Source: Oscillospiraceae bacterium | Lineage (GTDB): Bacteria > Bacillota > Clostridia > Oscillospirales > CAG-272 | NCBI GenBank assembly: GCA_015064885.1 | Contig: SVRJ01000016.1 | Location: 1 to 44,484, forward strand | Length of the DNA: 44,484 nt | Direction: 5' to 3' | Shown here: positions 22,512-31,628 of the stretch, one piece after another | Position numbering within the stretch: position 1 is the stretch's first letter | How the letters are laid out: every line of letters starts with the position of its first letter | The notes under the pieces: generated by a model | The model's input: only the letters and a program-made list of their open reading frames with translations | The model's database searches: none | Told to the model about the DNA's origin: nothing | Made by a program: the position numbers and the translations under genes

Positions 22512-23990
22512 ATGAACTGTTATGATTCGGGAAACTTTATTTGTGCGTTACGTGAAAGCAAGGGGCTTACTCAGCAAGAGGTTGCCGATATGCTTGGAGT
22601 TACTCCCGCAGCGGTTTCAAAATGGGAAAATGGAAGCTCGAGACCGCGTGTCAAGGTGCTTTTTGAGCTTGCAGAAATTTTGGGCGTCAGGGCCGAGGAA
22701 ATCGTAGCCGGAAAATTCTTACCGAAAGAAACAATCGATGCCGAGGCGGCAAAGCGTATAAATGAAAGATATGAATATCTTAGCAAAATAGAGTCATATG
22801 CTTTTACAAGTGTAAAATTGAAACGATTGATAGCATCGTTTATTGATCTTTTGGCGGCGGTGGCACTTATGTGGCTTATTGCGTCATCCGTTTATAGAGT
22901 ATTGATCTTCAACAATGTCGATCGGGGAAACATGGAAGTAGTTTGTTTTCTGTCTTTGATCTGTTCGTTTCTTTTATTTTTCGGCTTTCGTGATTTTGTT
23001 TTTTTCGGCAGGAGCTTGGGAAAAAGAATATTTGGCATGGTTGTTTTGGACAAGAAGACCGGAAACGAAGCACGTATAAAGAAAAGACTTTTGAGAAATA
23101 TTATAACCTTTGTTTTTATGAGCTATTCTGTTCCGTTCATTTGTGTAGATGCAATTATAATGCTTGTACGAGGACAATCCGTGGGCGACAGTGTGGCAGG
23201 AACCGTTGTTGTGGAAAAAGAAGATAGCAAAAAAAAATGCAATTGCAAAGAAGACCGCAGAGAAGACAATATTACAAATACGAATGAAAAAGAGTTTTTT
23301 GCAAAGCAGAACGATGCTTTACCGCAAGATATTGATTTTCAAAAAATAAACGCTTATGTATCTCCGCCAAAGCTTGATAAAAAGTTCATGGTTAGGTTGA
23401 TATCTGTAATTGCCATAATCATTATGATCTCAATCGGACTGATTGCATTTTACTTTGTAAAATACGATAGCTGCGAAGCGGTGAGCACAGATATCACAAA
23501 GTATGAAGATGACCGTGTCATATACGAAAATGCTTCTGACTTTATGCCTGAGCTCGGAGCCTTGACCGATCATACGGATGTTTTTTATTCACACAAAACA
23601 AACGTATATTCGAAATTTATGGGTTTTGTCAGCGAAGGTATGGCATTGTTCCTAAAATATGATGAATCGGTTTACGAGGATAAGAAGACAGAAATTTTGA
23701 ATTCATATACGTTTCTTAATGAGCCTGTTGTTGATAACGTTTATGAATTGCCCGTAACAGAGTTTTACTATAAAAATTATCATATGAAAGTAATTCCCGA
23801 TAAAAAGTATGTTGATTTTTGTGCTTGTAAATCGTTTGCATTGATAGGATTTGACGATGAAAACAAAAGCATAGTGTATTGTTATCAGTATAACTTTGAT
23901 TTGGATCATATTGCGGAACTCGGCGATGATTTGGAATTGGAAATGTGCGAGTTTATGGACAACGTATTTGAATTTAAAGATGTAGAATAG
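22512..23990 (+). CDS. Membrane-bound XRE-RDD one-component regulator
   Basis: A 492-residue protein. An HTH_3 DNA-binding domain (about 8-66, 'LTQQEVADMLGVTPAAVSKWEN') is fused to an RDD membrane domain (about 100-235; 'KRLIASFIDLLAAVAL', 'GRSLGKRIFGMVVLD', 'GQSVGDSVAGTVVV'). A Lys/Glu-rich linker follows, then another membrane helix (about 294-316) and a 175-residue exported domain I do not recognize. This layout suggests a one-step sensor that binds DNA at the membrane and reads an outside signal. The ATG follows GGAGGTGA. The gene is clearly AT-richer than its neighbours, which suggests transfer. It is monocistronic and sits between the two GH2 3' ends. Confidence 0.88.
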   Translation: MNCYDSGNFICALRESKGLTQQEVADMLGVTPAAVSKWENGSSRPRVKVLFELAEILGVRAEEIVAGKFLPKETIDAEAAKRINERYEYLSKIESYAFTSVKLKRLIASFIDLLAAVALMWLIASSVYRVLIFNNVDRGNMEVVCFLSLICSFLLFFGFRDFVFFGRSLGKRIFGMVVLDKKTGNEARIKKRLLRNIITFVFMSYSVPFICVDAIIMLVRGQSVGDSVAGTVVVEKEDSKKKCNCKEDRREDNITNTNEKEFFAKQNDALPQDIDFQKINAYVSPPKLDKKFMVRLISVIAIIIMISIGLIAFYFVKYDSCEAVSTDITKYEDDRVIYENASDFMPELGALTDHTDVFYSHKTNVYSKFMGFVSEGMALFLKYDESVYEDKKTEILNSYTFLNEPVVDNVYELPVTEFYYKNYHMKVIPDKKYVDFCACKSFALIGFDDENKSIVYCYQYNFDLDHIAELGDDLELEMCEFMDNVFEFKDVE

Positions 23991-23999
23991 GATCAAGAA

Positions 24000-24040
24000 A
24001 GCCCCCAATCGCTAACGCGTTTTTGGGGGCTGTTTTTTGT
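24000..24040 (+). terminator. Terminator after the XRE-RDD gene
   Basis: AGCCCCCAA (24000-24008) pairs with TTGGGGGCT (24023-24031), followed by GTTTTTTG. Confidence 0.9.
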
Positions 24041-24062
24041 TTTGTTCGCTGAAATATAGATA

Positions 24063-26201
24063 TCAGTCCGAGAATACACCATACATAAGCAAAGCGTATC
24101 CGCGCGAGAGAGAGGAAATTTCCACTCTGTCGATCAAGGCTTCTTCGCACAGAGGGATCGTGAGCTTGTTTATAACGTACTTTTCAAAATTCTTGTCGTA
24201 GGAAAATTCGGCAAAGCGCATAGCGAGGTCCGCAACAGGCTCTATCCTTGACGACGCTATAGTGGAGAAGACGGTGGTCATCTCACGCCCGTTGCGGAGA
24301 AGGATCTCCTTTACACTGCCCGAGCAGAATATCTTTACTCTCGCGACCTCCTCTCCGAGCACGCCTCCTATGGGATACCCCTTGTTTATTGAGGTAAGAC
24401 CTATAAGCGTGATCTCCTTTGCTCTTTTGTTACATGAATAAACGAGAGTATCACGGTCACATAGAACTGCCGGGGTGAGAGAAATACCCGGTATCTCCTC
24501 GCGCAAAAGCACCGGACCGACCTTCAGCCTTCTGTGCCTTTGCAGACGGAAGGGAAGCGCGCGCACCTCGTTTGCCGTGTCGGACAGAGCGTCAGAGAAG
24601 GAAGCTCCTCCGCTTATAAGAGTGAGTGCCTCTCCGCTTGCCTCACACAGCTGAACGTATTCGTATTCGGAAGGCGCGGGAGCCTGCTCTATCCTTGCTA
24701 TCTCCTCGCAGAAGGTGTCGTAGCAGAGATGCTTTTTTCTGTCCGTGGTCACTATTCCTTCAAAGAGCTCTCCGTCAATGCACGGAGCGCCTCTGTTAAA
24801 ATCATTGTAGTCAGCCCAGCACCAGAGGATCGCGCCCGCGAGCGCACCCTCGTCCGAGGCACTATGATACAGCTCTGCCATCTTTCTTATACAGTCGCGC
24901 ATGTATCCGGGATTATCGTACACGTAATGTCCGCCCCATTCGGTAAACAGAAGAGGCTTGTCACAGAGAGTCTGTGCGGATCTTTTCGCCCGATCAAAGC
25001 TCGGAGAATACGGGTGCATTGTGTAAAAATCGAATCCGCATTTGTTGAAATGAACGAGCGTATCCTCGTCGCTCATGCAGTTTGCTCCCGAAACCGGCCT
25101 CGTAGGGTCAAGTCTGCGGCAGACGCTTGCGCTGTCGGCAAGGAATTTCTCTGTGAATCTGCATTCGTTGAAGGCAAGCCAGAAGACTATCGACGGATGG
25201 CTTCTGTCACGAAGTATAGTTCTCTCTAAAACCTCGAGGCTTCCGCGTGCTACCTCTTCGTCAGAGGTGTCAGACCACCAAAGTCCCGGCTCCTCGGATA
25301 CCATAAGGCCGAGTCTGTCGGCAATTTCCACGGTTTCTCTTCTGTGCGGATAGTGGACGAGACGGACAAAGTTAGAGCCTGTGGCCTTTATCATCCGCAT
25401 ATCCTCCTCTATCTGCTCGGGAGTAACCGTGTGACCGCTGTCACCTATCATCTCATGCTTGCATACTCCCTTTAGGAATATATGCTTTCCGTTGAGAAGA
25501 AATCTGTGCCTGTCGCATGAAAATTCTCTGAAGCCCACCTTCTGTACGTATACGTCTACGGCAGAGTCACCGTCGTATAGCGTGACCGAAAGAGTATACA
25601 AATACGGATCGTCGGGCGACCAGAGCTTTATTCCTTCAAGCTCGCTTTCTATCCTGCCGTCTCCGTCACGTAAGCAGGAGAGAACGCAAATCCCCTCCGC
25701 ATCAAAAAGCTCTGCCTTTATTCTTTTACCCGCTCCTCTGTCGGTTTTTACGTCAAACGTGACCGAGGCGTCTCTGTATTCGTTTTTCAGCGTGCTGTGA
25801 AAGAAAACGTCGGAAATATAGTCGTCATCTCTGTAGATAAGAGACACGTCGCGGATTATCCCTCCGAAGTTTTCCCAGCCGGGAGTCGGACCGAAGCTGA
25901 GGTCAAGATCCTCAAGCTCGACAGTAAGCTCGTTTGTGCCTTCCTTTACGTATTTTCCTATCTCGAATTCGTATTCGCAGTAGGGCAGCATTTCTCCGAG
26001 AAGAATGCCGTTCAGATACACACTTGCGTGATAGGTGATACCGTCAAGCGCAAGAAAAAGACGCACGAAGCCTTCTGCAGTGAACTCACGCTTAAGAGTA
26101 GACCTGCCCACCGCAAGGGCAGAGAAGGGAACTATCTGCTCGCTTTCCGCGCCGCAGCCTATTTTTCTTGTCCATATTCCGTTAAGACTTACTTTTCTCA
26201 T
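24063..26201 (-). CDS. GH2 family glycosidase
   Basis: A 712-residue cytoplasmic glycosidase of the beta-galactosidase/beta-glucuronidase/beta-mannosidase family. The N-terminal sugar-binding jelly roll (about 1-125) is followed by an Ig-like domain (about 126-225) and the TIM barrel (about 226-500). The acid/base is E346 in FWLAFNECRF and the nucleophile E421 in LLFTEWGGHY, both with the expected context. A 190-residue C-terminal beta domain follows. There is no signal peptide. The substrate is not decidable by eye. It starts 31 bases after the GNAT-like gene stop with AAAGGAGG upstream, so it is probably the last gene of the permease/radical SAM operon. Its last 60 bases have a degenerate second copy at 22290. 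Confidence 0.92.
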   Translation of the reverse strand: MRKVSLNGIWTRKIGCGAESEQIVPFSALAVGRSTLKREFTAEGFVRLFLALDGITYHASVYLNGILLGEMLPYCEYEFEIGKYVKEGTNELTVELEDLDLSFGPTPGWENFGGIIRDVSLIYRDDDYISDVFFHSTLKNEYRDASVTFDVKTDRGAGKRIKAELFDAEGICVLSCLRDGDGRIESELEGIKLWSPDDPYLYTLSVTLYDGDSAVDVYVQKVGFREFSCDRHRFLLNGKHIFLKGVCKHEMIGDSGHTVTPEQIEEDMRMIKATGSNFVRLVHYPHRRETVEIADRLGLMVSEEPGLWWSDTSDEEVARGSLEVLERTILRDRSHPSIVFWLAFNECRFTEKFLADSASVCRRLDPTRPVSGANCMSDEDTLVHFNKCGFDFYTMHPYSPSFDRAKRSAQTLCDKPLLFTEWGGHYVYDNPGYMRDCIRKMAELYHSASDEGALAGAILWCWADYNDFNRGAPCIDGELFEGIVTTDRKKHLCYDTFCEEIARIEQAPAPSEYEYVQLCEASGEALTLISGGASFSDALSDTANEVRALPFRLQRHRRLKVGPVLLREEIPGISLTPAVLCDRDTLVYSCNKRAKEITLIGLTSINKGYPIGGVLGEEVARVKIFCSGSVKEILLRNGREMTTVFSTIASSRIEPVADLAMRFAEFSYDKNFEKYVINKLTIPLCEEALIDRVEISSLSRGYALLMYGVFSD

Positions 26202-26232
26202 AGTGATCCTCCTTTGAGTCTATATATATCTG

Positions 26233-27300
26233 TCAAAGCACCGCGCACTCGGGATAGAGTGCTTTTGGGTCTATCTCTTTACTTTTCTTATCACAAAAAG
26301 GGAAGGAGACAGAAAAAAACACCGTATCGAAATGAATGCTCGGCAGTCTCTCGTATATTCTGTACGCAAAATGCTCCTTCGGAAGCCCGATGACGAGTAT
26401 TTCATGTTTCTCTTTGGATGCTTTCAGAATATGAGAGAGCAGAGTGATATAATATTCCTCGCAGTCATTCTCCGCGAGGAAGAATGAGAGCATGGGAAAG
26501 CGCAGAGGCTCGTCCTCCTTCGGAAGCCTTATATATCCGAGAAGCGAGAGCAGAGGATTAATAACGCGTGCAAGCCTCATAATACCTCTGTATTTTTTAA
26601 CGACGTACTGCTTACAGTCTGTTCTGTCCCACAGTGCCGCGGCTGAAACTATACGCCCACCGTCGCGCAGAAGATAAAAATCCCCGACAGACAGCCCGTG
26701 AAATTTATCAAAGGAATCCACGACGGGAAACAGGTCCTTTTTTCTTCCCTCGCGCGAGAGGAAGGAAAGAAGCTCGTCCTCGTCCTCCGTGCTCGCACGT
26801 AAGAAGGAGAGATCGCCGTTTATCCTGCCCTTTATTTTTACCCTCGGAGAGAGTATAAAGGTGCGATATTCGGAAAAGGGCTTCATTTCTATAAGCCTTC
26901 TTCCGCTTTTGAATATCCTTTGCGCTTCCTTGTTGTCCGCCACGACAGAACAGTAGAATATATCCGCGTCGCAGAGAGAAAGCGAACGGATAAAGTCAGG
27001 TCCAAAGCCGATACCCCCCTCGTACTGCGCATCCTTCTTGAGTCCGCATACGTAAGAAGTACGGCAAGCCTCTCCTCCTACGTATACGTCAGAGATGAGC
27101 TGTGCGCAGGTTCCGACAGCACGCGCGCCATCCCTTGAAATGAACACGCGCGCCTCTCCCGGCTCCTTCATATACGACTCATAGGCATCGGGACGGCGTG
27201 TGTAGATCAGCTCGATGCTTCCGCTTGCGGCAGAGCTTTCGAGTATCCGCAGTATCTCTTTTCCGTCAGACGAGGTTGCCTGATATCTTGACTCGCTCAT
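26233..27300 (-). CDS. GNAT-like acetyltransferase domain protein
   Basis: A 355-residue protein with two weak GNAT-like halves. The N-terminal half (about 5-150) has the core pattern 'ARAVGTCAQLISDVYVGGEACRTSYVCGL' shortened here, then 'VVADNKEAQRIF', matching acetyltransferase strands 4-5 and the cofactor helix. The C-terminal half (about 165-330) looks like a second, divergent domain. Its start overlaps the stop of the upstream radical SAM gene by four bases (ATGA), which argues for a role in the same pathway. A role in acylating the radical SAM product is inference; the acetyl-CoA loop is not clear enough to prove activity. Confidence 0.7.
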   Translation of the reverse strand: MSESRYQATSSDGKEILRILESSAASGSIELIYTRRPDAYESYMKEPGEARVFISRDGARAVGTCAQLISDVYVGGEACRTSYVCGLKKDAQYEGGIGFGPDFIRSLSLCDADIFYCSVVADNKEAQRIFKSGRRLIEMKPFSEYRTFILSPRVKIKGRINGDLSFLRASTEDEDELLSFLSREGRKKDLFPVVDSFDKFHGLSVGDFYLLRDGGRIVSAAALWDRTDCKQYVVKKYRGIMRLARVINPLLSLLGYIRLPKEDEPLRFPMLSFFLAENDCEEYYITLLSHILKASKEKHEILVIGLPKEHFAYRIYERLPSIHFDTVFFSVSFPFCDKKSKEIDPKALYPECAVL

Positions 27301-28637
27301 TTCTTCTTTTCCTCGAGATTTTCACCTATCGGAATACCCGAACGCTTGTCCACCTCAAAGTGGAAAAGTATGTTGATAAACCAATATGCGAGATTGATCA
27401 TAAGCTTGTGAGTTCGCTTGAACATGGTTCTGCCTCGCTTAAAGATAGAACCGAACCTGAAAAATTCCTTCTTATACTGCTTGCAGAAGGTACGAAGTGA
27501 TTCGGGCGTTAATTGCTTAGGCGTGAAAGTGATCGTACCGAAGGTGTATCCGCTCTGCAGCCACCACTTCTCAGAGATCAATCTGTTGTCCGCCTTGAAG
27601 GATGCGTACGTCCTCGTGTTCGGGAAAATAAGAAGATGATTGAAGGCAACTACAAAGAATTGATGCCTTTCGCAAAAGGCGAGCGTAGCCTTGAAGGTAT
27701 CCTCGTTATCAGAATCAAATCCAAATACAAAGCTGGCATAGATGCTGATACCGACGTCGTGGATCTTTTGAATCAAAGCATCGCGCTCTCCGAGCTTTTC
27801 GGTCCAGCCCTTGTTCATTTGCTTCAGATTATCACTCTCAATAGACTCAAAGCCGATCAGTACCATCTCACATCCGCTCTCCTTCATAAGACGGAGAGTC
27901 TCGTCGTCTCTCGCAATGTCGATGGTGATCTGTGTCGTCCATATGACGTTCAGCTTTTTAAGCTCGGTGAAAAGCTCGCGCGCAAACGCCTTGTCCGAAA
28001 AGATACTGTCATCTACAAAGAAAAATATCTTGTGCTTGCACGCCTTGATCTCTGCAATAATATCCGCAACCTCTCTGTGAAGATACCGCTGATGATAATA
28101 TCCCGCGATCGAGCAGAATTCACAGTTGTGATAGCATCCGCGCCCGGTTTCCACAAGTGATACGGGCAGATATTTCTTCATCTTGTCGGCGTAAATGCTT
28201 CTGTCGGGCATTTTATACATGATGCACGCACCGCCGTCATACCTCGCTTTCAGTGTTTCGCTTTCAATATCCGAAAGCACCTCCGAAATGATCCCGTCAG
28301 CATTGCCCACCATAATACTGTCGGCATACTCGATCGCTTCCTCGGGACAAAGCGTGACGTGATAACCACCCATAATGACCTTCTTGCCGCGCTTTCTGAA
28401 CTGCTCGGCAATACAGTAAGCACGTTTTGCGGTATAGGTTTCAACCGTAATAAAAACAATATCCGTTTCGGTGTCGTAATCGATATTTTCTATTCTGTCG
28501 TCGAAAAACTCTCGCTCATATGTATCGGGTATCATAGAGTTCAGAACGGCTATGGTCAGCGGCTCCATCAGCCAGCTGCGCAGATACGTCTGCCCCGATT
28601 TCTTGCCGATAGCGGGAAGTATAAAGGTTATTTTCAT
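27297..28637 (-). CDS. B12-binding-domain radical SAM protein, second
   Basis: A 446-residue enzyme. The N-terminal cobalamin-binding-like Rossmann domain (about 1-140) contains GGYHVTLCPEEA. The radical SAM barrel (about 155-370) has C168-x3-C172-x2-C175 (GCYHNCEFC), which binds the 4Fe-4S cluster. Residues 375-446 are a helical C-terminal region seen in BchE/HpnJ-like class members. Such enzymes methylate or rearrange unactivated carbons; the substrate is unknown. It overlaps both neighbours by four bases (ATGA), so three proteins are translated in a coupled way. It is a diverged relative of the upstream radical SAM gene. Confidence 0.92.
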   Translation of the reverse strand: MKITFILPAIGKKSGQTYLRSWLMEPLTIAVLNSMIPDTYEREFFDDRIENIDYDTETDIVFITVETYTAKRAYCIAEQFRKRGKKVIMGGYHVTLCPEEAIEYADSIMVGNADGIISEVLSDIESETLKARYDGGACIMYKMPDRSIYADKMKKYLPVSLVETGRGCYHNCEFCSIAGYYHQRYLHREVADIIAEIKACKHKIFFFVDDSIFSDKAFARELFTELKKLNVIWTTQITIDIARDDETLRLMKESGCEMVLIGFESIESDNLKQMNKGWTEKLGERDALIQKIHDVGISIYASFVFGFDSDNEDTFKATLAFCERHQFFVVAFNHLLIFPNTRTYASFKADNRLISEKWWLQSGYTFGTITFTPKQLTPESLRTFCKQYKKEFFRFGSIFKRGRTMFKRTHKLMINLAYWFINILFHFEVDKRSGIPIGENLEEKKK

Positions 28638-29989
28638 TGTACTTTTTCTCCTTTCGGCAGAGGAATATCGCTGTTGTCGCTCATCACGTCCGCACCGAAT
28701 ATCAAAAATTCCTTTGCGTATTTTCTGTATCCTATGTTAACGAGCATATAAAGGCTTTTAAGTGTTTTCGGCTTTGATAGGTCAAGGCGTTTAAATATGC
28801 TCTTCCACGAGTAGGTTTCCTTCCACGCCCACGCAATACCTGCCTCAAGCTCCTCTTTTGTCATCTGCTTTGGCTGATAGACACAGTGCTCTACGTCATA
28901 CATGGCAAAATCACGTTCAATAATACGCCCCTCGGCTTCAAGCTCTCGATAGAACTCGGTTCCCGGGAAAGGCGTGATGATCGAAAAGCGAGGCAGATCT
29001 ATTTTTGCCTCAATGCACAGATCAACGGTGCGACGGAATACGTCGGGTCCGTCCTCGTCCGCACCGAAGGCAAAGCATCCCATGACCATGATACCTCTGC
29101 GATGAAGCTTATCCATCAGCGCCTTGTATTCCTCAACGTGGTTTACGCCCTTGTTTATTCCTTGTTGAGTTTCCTGATTTACAGATTCAAAGCCGATCAG
29201 AAGCCCCTTGCAACCGCTCCTCTCAAAAATATCTAAAAGCTCGTCGTTGTGCCCGATGGCGGTAGTGGTCAGCCCCATCCACCACTTTTTCAGCGGTATC
29301 ATCGCCGTGAACAGCTCCTTTGCGTACGTTACGCTCGCTATCAGATTCACGTCGGGGAAGAGGACCTCTTTTCCCTTAAATGATTTAATTTCTGCGATAA
29401 CGTCCTCAACCGGCCGGGTGATGACTCTTTGACCGAATGCGGCGGGATAGGCACAGAATGTGCAGGAGTGATTACAGCCGCGCACCGCCTCGACCGTGTT
29501 GAGCGTAATGTATTTTTTCTTGTTGAGCAGGTCCTTTCTCGGCAGAGGTCTGCCCCCGATATCCGCACAGCCTTCTCCGTGATAATACGGCTTCAGACAG
29601 CCGTCGCGAATATCGAGCAGAGCCTGCGGAAAGGTCTTTTCTCCAAGCCCCGTCAATACAGCGTCCGCATGCTCTGCCGCCTCGTTCGGACAGAGTGAGG
29701 GATGAACACCGCCGATAAGCACTGTCTTGCCAAGACTTCTGAAATAGTCGGCATATCTGTAGCACCTTGAGGACGTACCGGTAATACAGGTGATGGCGAT
29801 AACGTCTGCGTCGGTGTCAAGAGGAATCGCCTCGGCAGTTTCATCATAGATCACCACCTCGGCTTTAGTCTCTTTTGGAACAAGAGCGGCAAGAAGCGCC
29901 AGCGTGATAGGGGCATAATGAAGCCCCTTGTGGAACATTCCGTTATATCTGTGCATTGCGCCCGCAGGCGAGATAAGTGCTATCTTCAT
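28634..29989 (-). CDS. B12-binding-domain radical SAM protein, first
   Basis: A 451-residue enzyme with the same layout as its neighbour. The cobalamin-type domain (about 1-140) has GGVHPSLCPNEA. The radical SAM cluster motif is C172-x3-C176-x2-C179 (GCNHSCTFC). The barrel runs to about 370 ('FSIITPFPGTEFY') with a helical tail. The start is ATG 29989 with GGAAG upstream, 19 bases after the permease stop. Two related B12 radical SAM genes in a row suggest successive steps on one substrate, such as a lipid, a peptide or a cofactor. No precursor peptide gene is visible nearby. Confidence 0.92.
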   Translation of the reverse strand: MKIALISPAGAMHRYNGMFHKGLHYAPITLALLAALVPKETKAEVVIYDETAEAIPLDTDADVIAITCITGTSSRCYRYADYFRSLGKTVLIGGVHPSLCPNEAAEHADAVLTGLGEKTFPQALLDIRDGCLKPYYHGEGCADIGGRPLPRKDLLNKKKYITLNTVEAVRGCNHSCTFCAYPAAFGQRVITRPVEDVIAEIKSFKGKEVLFPDVNLIASVTYAKELFTAMIPLKKWWMGLTTTAIGHNDELLDIFERSGCKGLLIGFESVNQETQQGINKGVNHVEEYKALMDKLHRRGIMVMGCFAFGADEDGPDVFRRTVDLCIEAKIDLPRFSIITPFPGTEFYRELEAEGRIIERDFAMYDVEHCVYQPKQMTKEELEAGIAWAWKETYSWKSIFKRLDLSKPKTLKSLYMLVNIGYRKYAKEFLIFGADVMSDNSDIPLPKGEKVQ

Positions 29990-30008
29990 ATCTGCTTCCT
30001 TTCCTTAT

Positions 30009-31157
30009 TCAGTCGATCGGTATAAACGAGGATATCGCCATAAGAATAATTGCGGCGGCAACAAATGCGATCATAAGCTTATTTCCCGAGCATCTGCCGA
30101 GCAAAAGCCTTTCCTTCGGATTTTTCTGAGCGTTGTTGTATGCGGGAAGAACGACGATGACAAGAATTATCGAAAGCGCCCCCGCACCTATCTGAACGTA
30201 GTCGAGAACACCGAGAGGAAGAAATACTGAGATCAGCAAGGCAGGAAGCGTTGCAATAAACCACGATATCCTTGCAGACAGACCGAGCTGACCTCCCACA
30301 ACGTCCGAGAAGGCAAAGCCGCTCGACCAGAAAGAGGTAAACATCGCAAAGAGAACGAGCAGCGAGCAGAGTATTTTAACAAACGGGATACCGATGCTCT
30401 CGGAAAGACCGATGGTAGCAATTTCCGTCACGGTATCCGAGCCGATCATTACCGCCGCCGTGAATACCGCCGTGATCAATGCGTTGAGAGTAAGACCGCC
30501 TGTAATAGCTTTCCCCGTCTGCTCTTTCTTTTCGATATGATTGCAGACCTGAATTATAGAAAAGATAGCGGAAAAAGCAAACATAAACAGCCCGTATACC
30601 GCAAATACGGTACCCGGATCGCCAAACGAGAGCGAAAGCCTGCCCTTCGGATAAAAGAAGGAGAGAAGCGTAAGCACGAGAACGGCAATGCCGATGAGTA
30701 AGACCGATATTTTTTCACCTATGCCCATTCCCTTTATCCCGAAGAAGACCACCGACGACGCGATAAGATAGAATACCGCCTGCATAGGCGCGCTCGGTAC
30801 GCCGAAAAGATCAGAAAGCACACTGCCCGCGCAGAGAATATATACCACCAGATTTTCGAGCAAAAGGAGAACGAGCAGAACGAAAAAAGCAATATTAAGA
30901 GCCTTTTTGCCTTTTCCGCTGAACAGATGCTCGTCAAGTATCGCAAGCAGATCCTCGGGGTTTTTTGAATTGCGCGTAAGATCGGCGATCATAAGATACA
31001 TGAGTGCACTCGCAAGATACGCAAAAAAAAGAGAGAGAAGCGTACCAAACAGCCCTATTCTGCTTACAGCGTAGGGAATAGTCAGTATTCCTGTTCCGAT
31101 GCCTGCGCCCGCAACGAGCATGAGCGATTCACCAAAGGTCAGTTTTTTGCTTTTCAT
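30009..31157 (-). CDS. Amino acid permease, aromatic/APC-like
   Basis: A 382-residue membrane protein with about 11 helices. The N-terminus (LMLVAGAGIGTGILTIPYAVSRIG) is the unwound-helix substrate motif of the APC superfamily, closest in style to the aromatic and hydroxy amino acid permeases (TyrP, Mtr, SdaC type). I prefer ATG 31157 (MKSKKL); a TTG four codons upstream is possible and the ribosome site is weak for either. It is the first gene of the run that continues into the radical SAM pair. It might import an amino acid substrate for that pathway; this is inference. Confidence 0.86.
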   Translation of the reverse strand: MKSKKLTFGESLMLVAGAGIGTGILTIPYAVSRIGLFGTLLSLFFAYLASALMYLMIADLTRNSKNPEDLLAILDEHLFSGKGKKALNIAFFVLLVLLLLENLVVYILCAGSVLSDLFGVPSAPMQAVFYLIASSVVFFGIKGMGIGEKISVLLIGIAVLVLTLLSFFYPKGRLSLSFGDPGTVFAVYGLFMFAFSAIFSIIQVCNHIEKKEQTGKAITGGLTLNALITAVFTAAVMIGSDTVTEIATIGLSESIGIPFVKILCSLLVLFAMFTSFWSSGFAFSDVVGGQLGLSARISWFIATLPALLISVFLPLGVLDYVQIGAGALSIILVIVVLPAYNNAQKNPKERLLLGRCSGNKLMIAFVAAAIILMAISSFIPID

Positions 31158-31193
31158 ATTCTGCACCAAGCCTTAAAGATCGTTTATAGCCCT

Positions 31194-31202
31194 ATTATAT
31201 CA
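31194..31202 (-). promoter_or_regulatory. Promoter of the permease/radical SAM operon
   Basis: TATAAT (31199-31194) with TGA before it on the minus strand. The -35 (TAGATT at 31222-31217) is poor. It is close in sequence to the two-component promoter at 17808, both reading ATTTTTATGATATAAT. Confidence 0.65.
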
Positions 31203-31281
31203 TAAAAATATGAATAAATCTACCGCCAGCATAACTTTTATCCCCGTATAAGGCTTCTGTGCGGAAAAATAAAAAAATCTA

Positions 31282-31309
31282 TTGACAAAAAGCGCAAACG
31301 TGGTATAAT
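31282..31309 (+). promoter_or_regulatory. Promoter of the ABM-fold gene
   Basis: TTGACA (31282-31287), a 16-base spacer and TATAAT (31304-31309) with extended TGG. Confidence 0.85.
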
Positions 31310-31340
31310 ATAACTTGATATAACCGAAAGGAGAGATAAA

Positions 31341-31628
31341 ATGTATAATATATACGTTGTTTTTAATTGCCTGCCAAGAAAGAGAGAGGCGTTTGTAAAA
31401 AGAGTGAGAGAAGAGGGCATACTCGATGCAATACGTGCCGAGGACGGATGCCGCAGATACGATTATTATTTTTCGGAGGAGGACGAAAATAAGCTCCTCC
31501 TTGTCGAAGCGTGGGAGACAAAACGCCACCAGGAAATACATATCGGTCAGCCGCACATGGAGACTCTCAGAAGCCTCAAGGACGGATATATTGCGTCCAC
31601 AGAGCTTAAAGAATTTGAAATAAGGTAA
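31341..31628 (+). CDS. ABM-fold monooxygenase-like protein
   Basis: A 95-residue ferredoxin-like protein of the ABM/YgiN family: 'YVVFNCLPRKREAFVKRV', 'AEDGCRRYDYYFS', 'KLLLVEAWETKRHQEIH', 'PHMETL'. Members act as dimers. Some oxidize quinols or degrade haem without a bound cofactor, and many have unknown roles. Length is normal. The ATG follows AAAGGAGAG. It is monocistronic with a strong promoter. After its TAA the same frame stays open for 55 more codons (next entry). Confidence 0.85.
   Translation: MYNIYVVFNCLPRKREAFVKRVREEGILDAIRAEDGCRRYDYYFSEEDENKLLLVEAWETKRHQEIHIGQPHMETLRSLKDGYIASTELKEFEIR

Noticed and set aside
26233-31157. RiPP biosynthesis cluster
   Set aside because: Radical SAM genes are present, but I found no short precursor peptide, peptidase or SPASM-type domain, so the label is not supported.
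31341-31628. Antibiotic biosynthesis gene
   Set aside because: ABM is only the family name; there is no biosynthetic context and most such small proteins have other or unknown roles.
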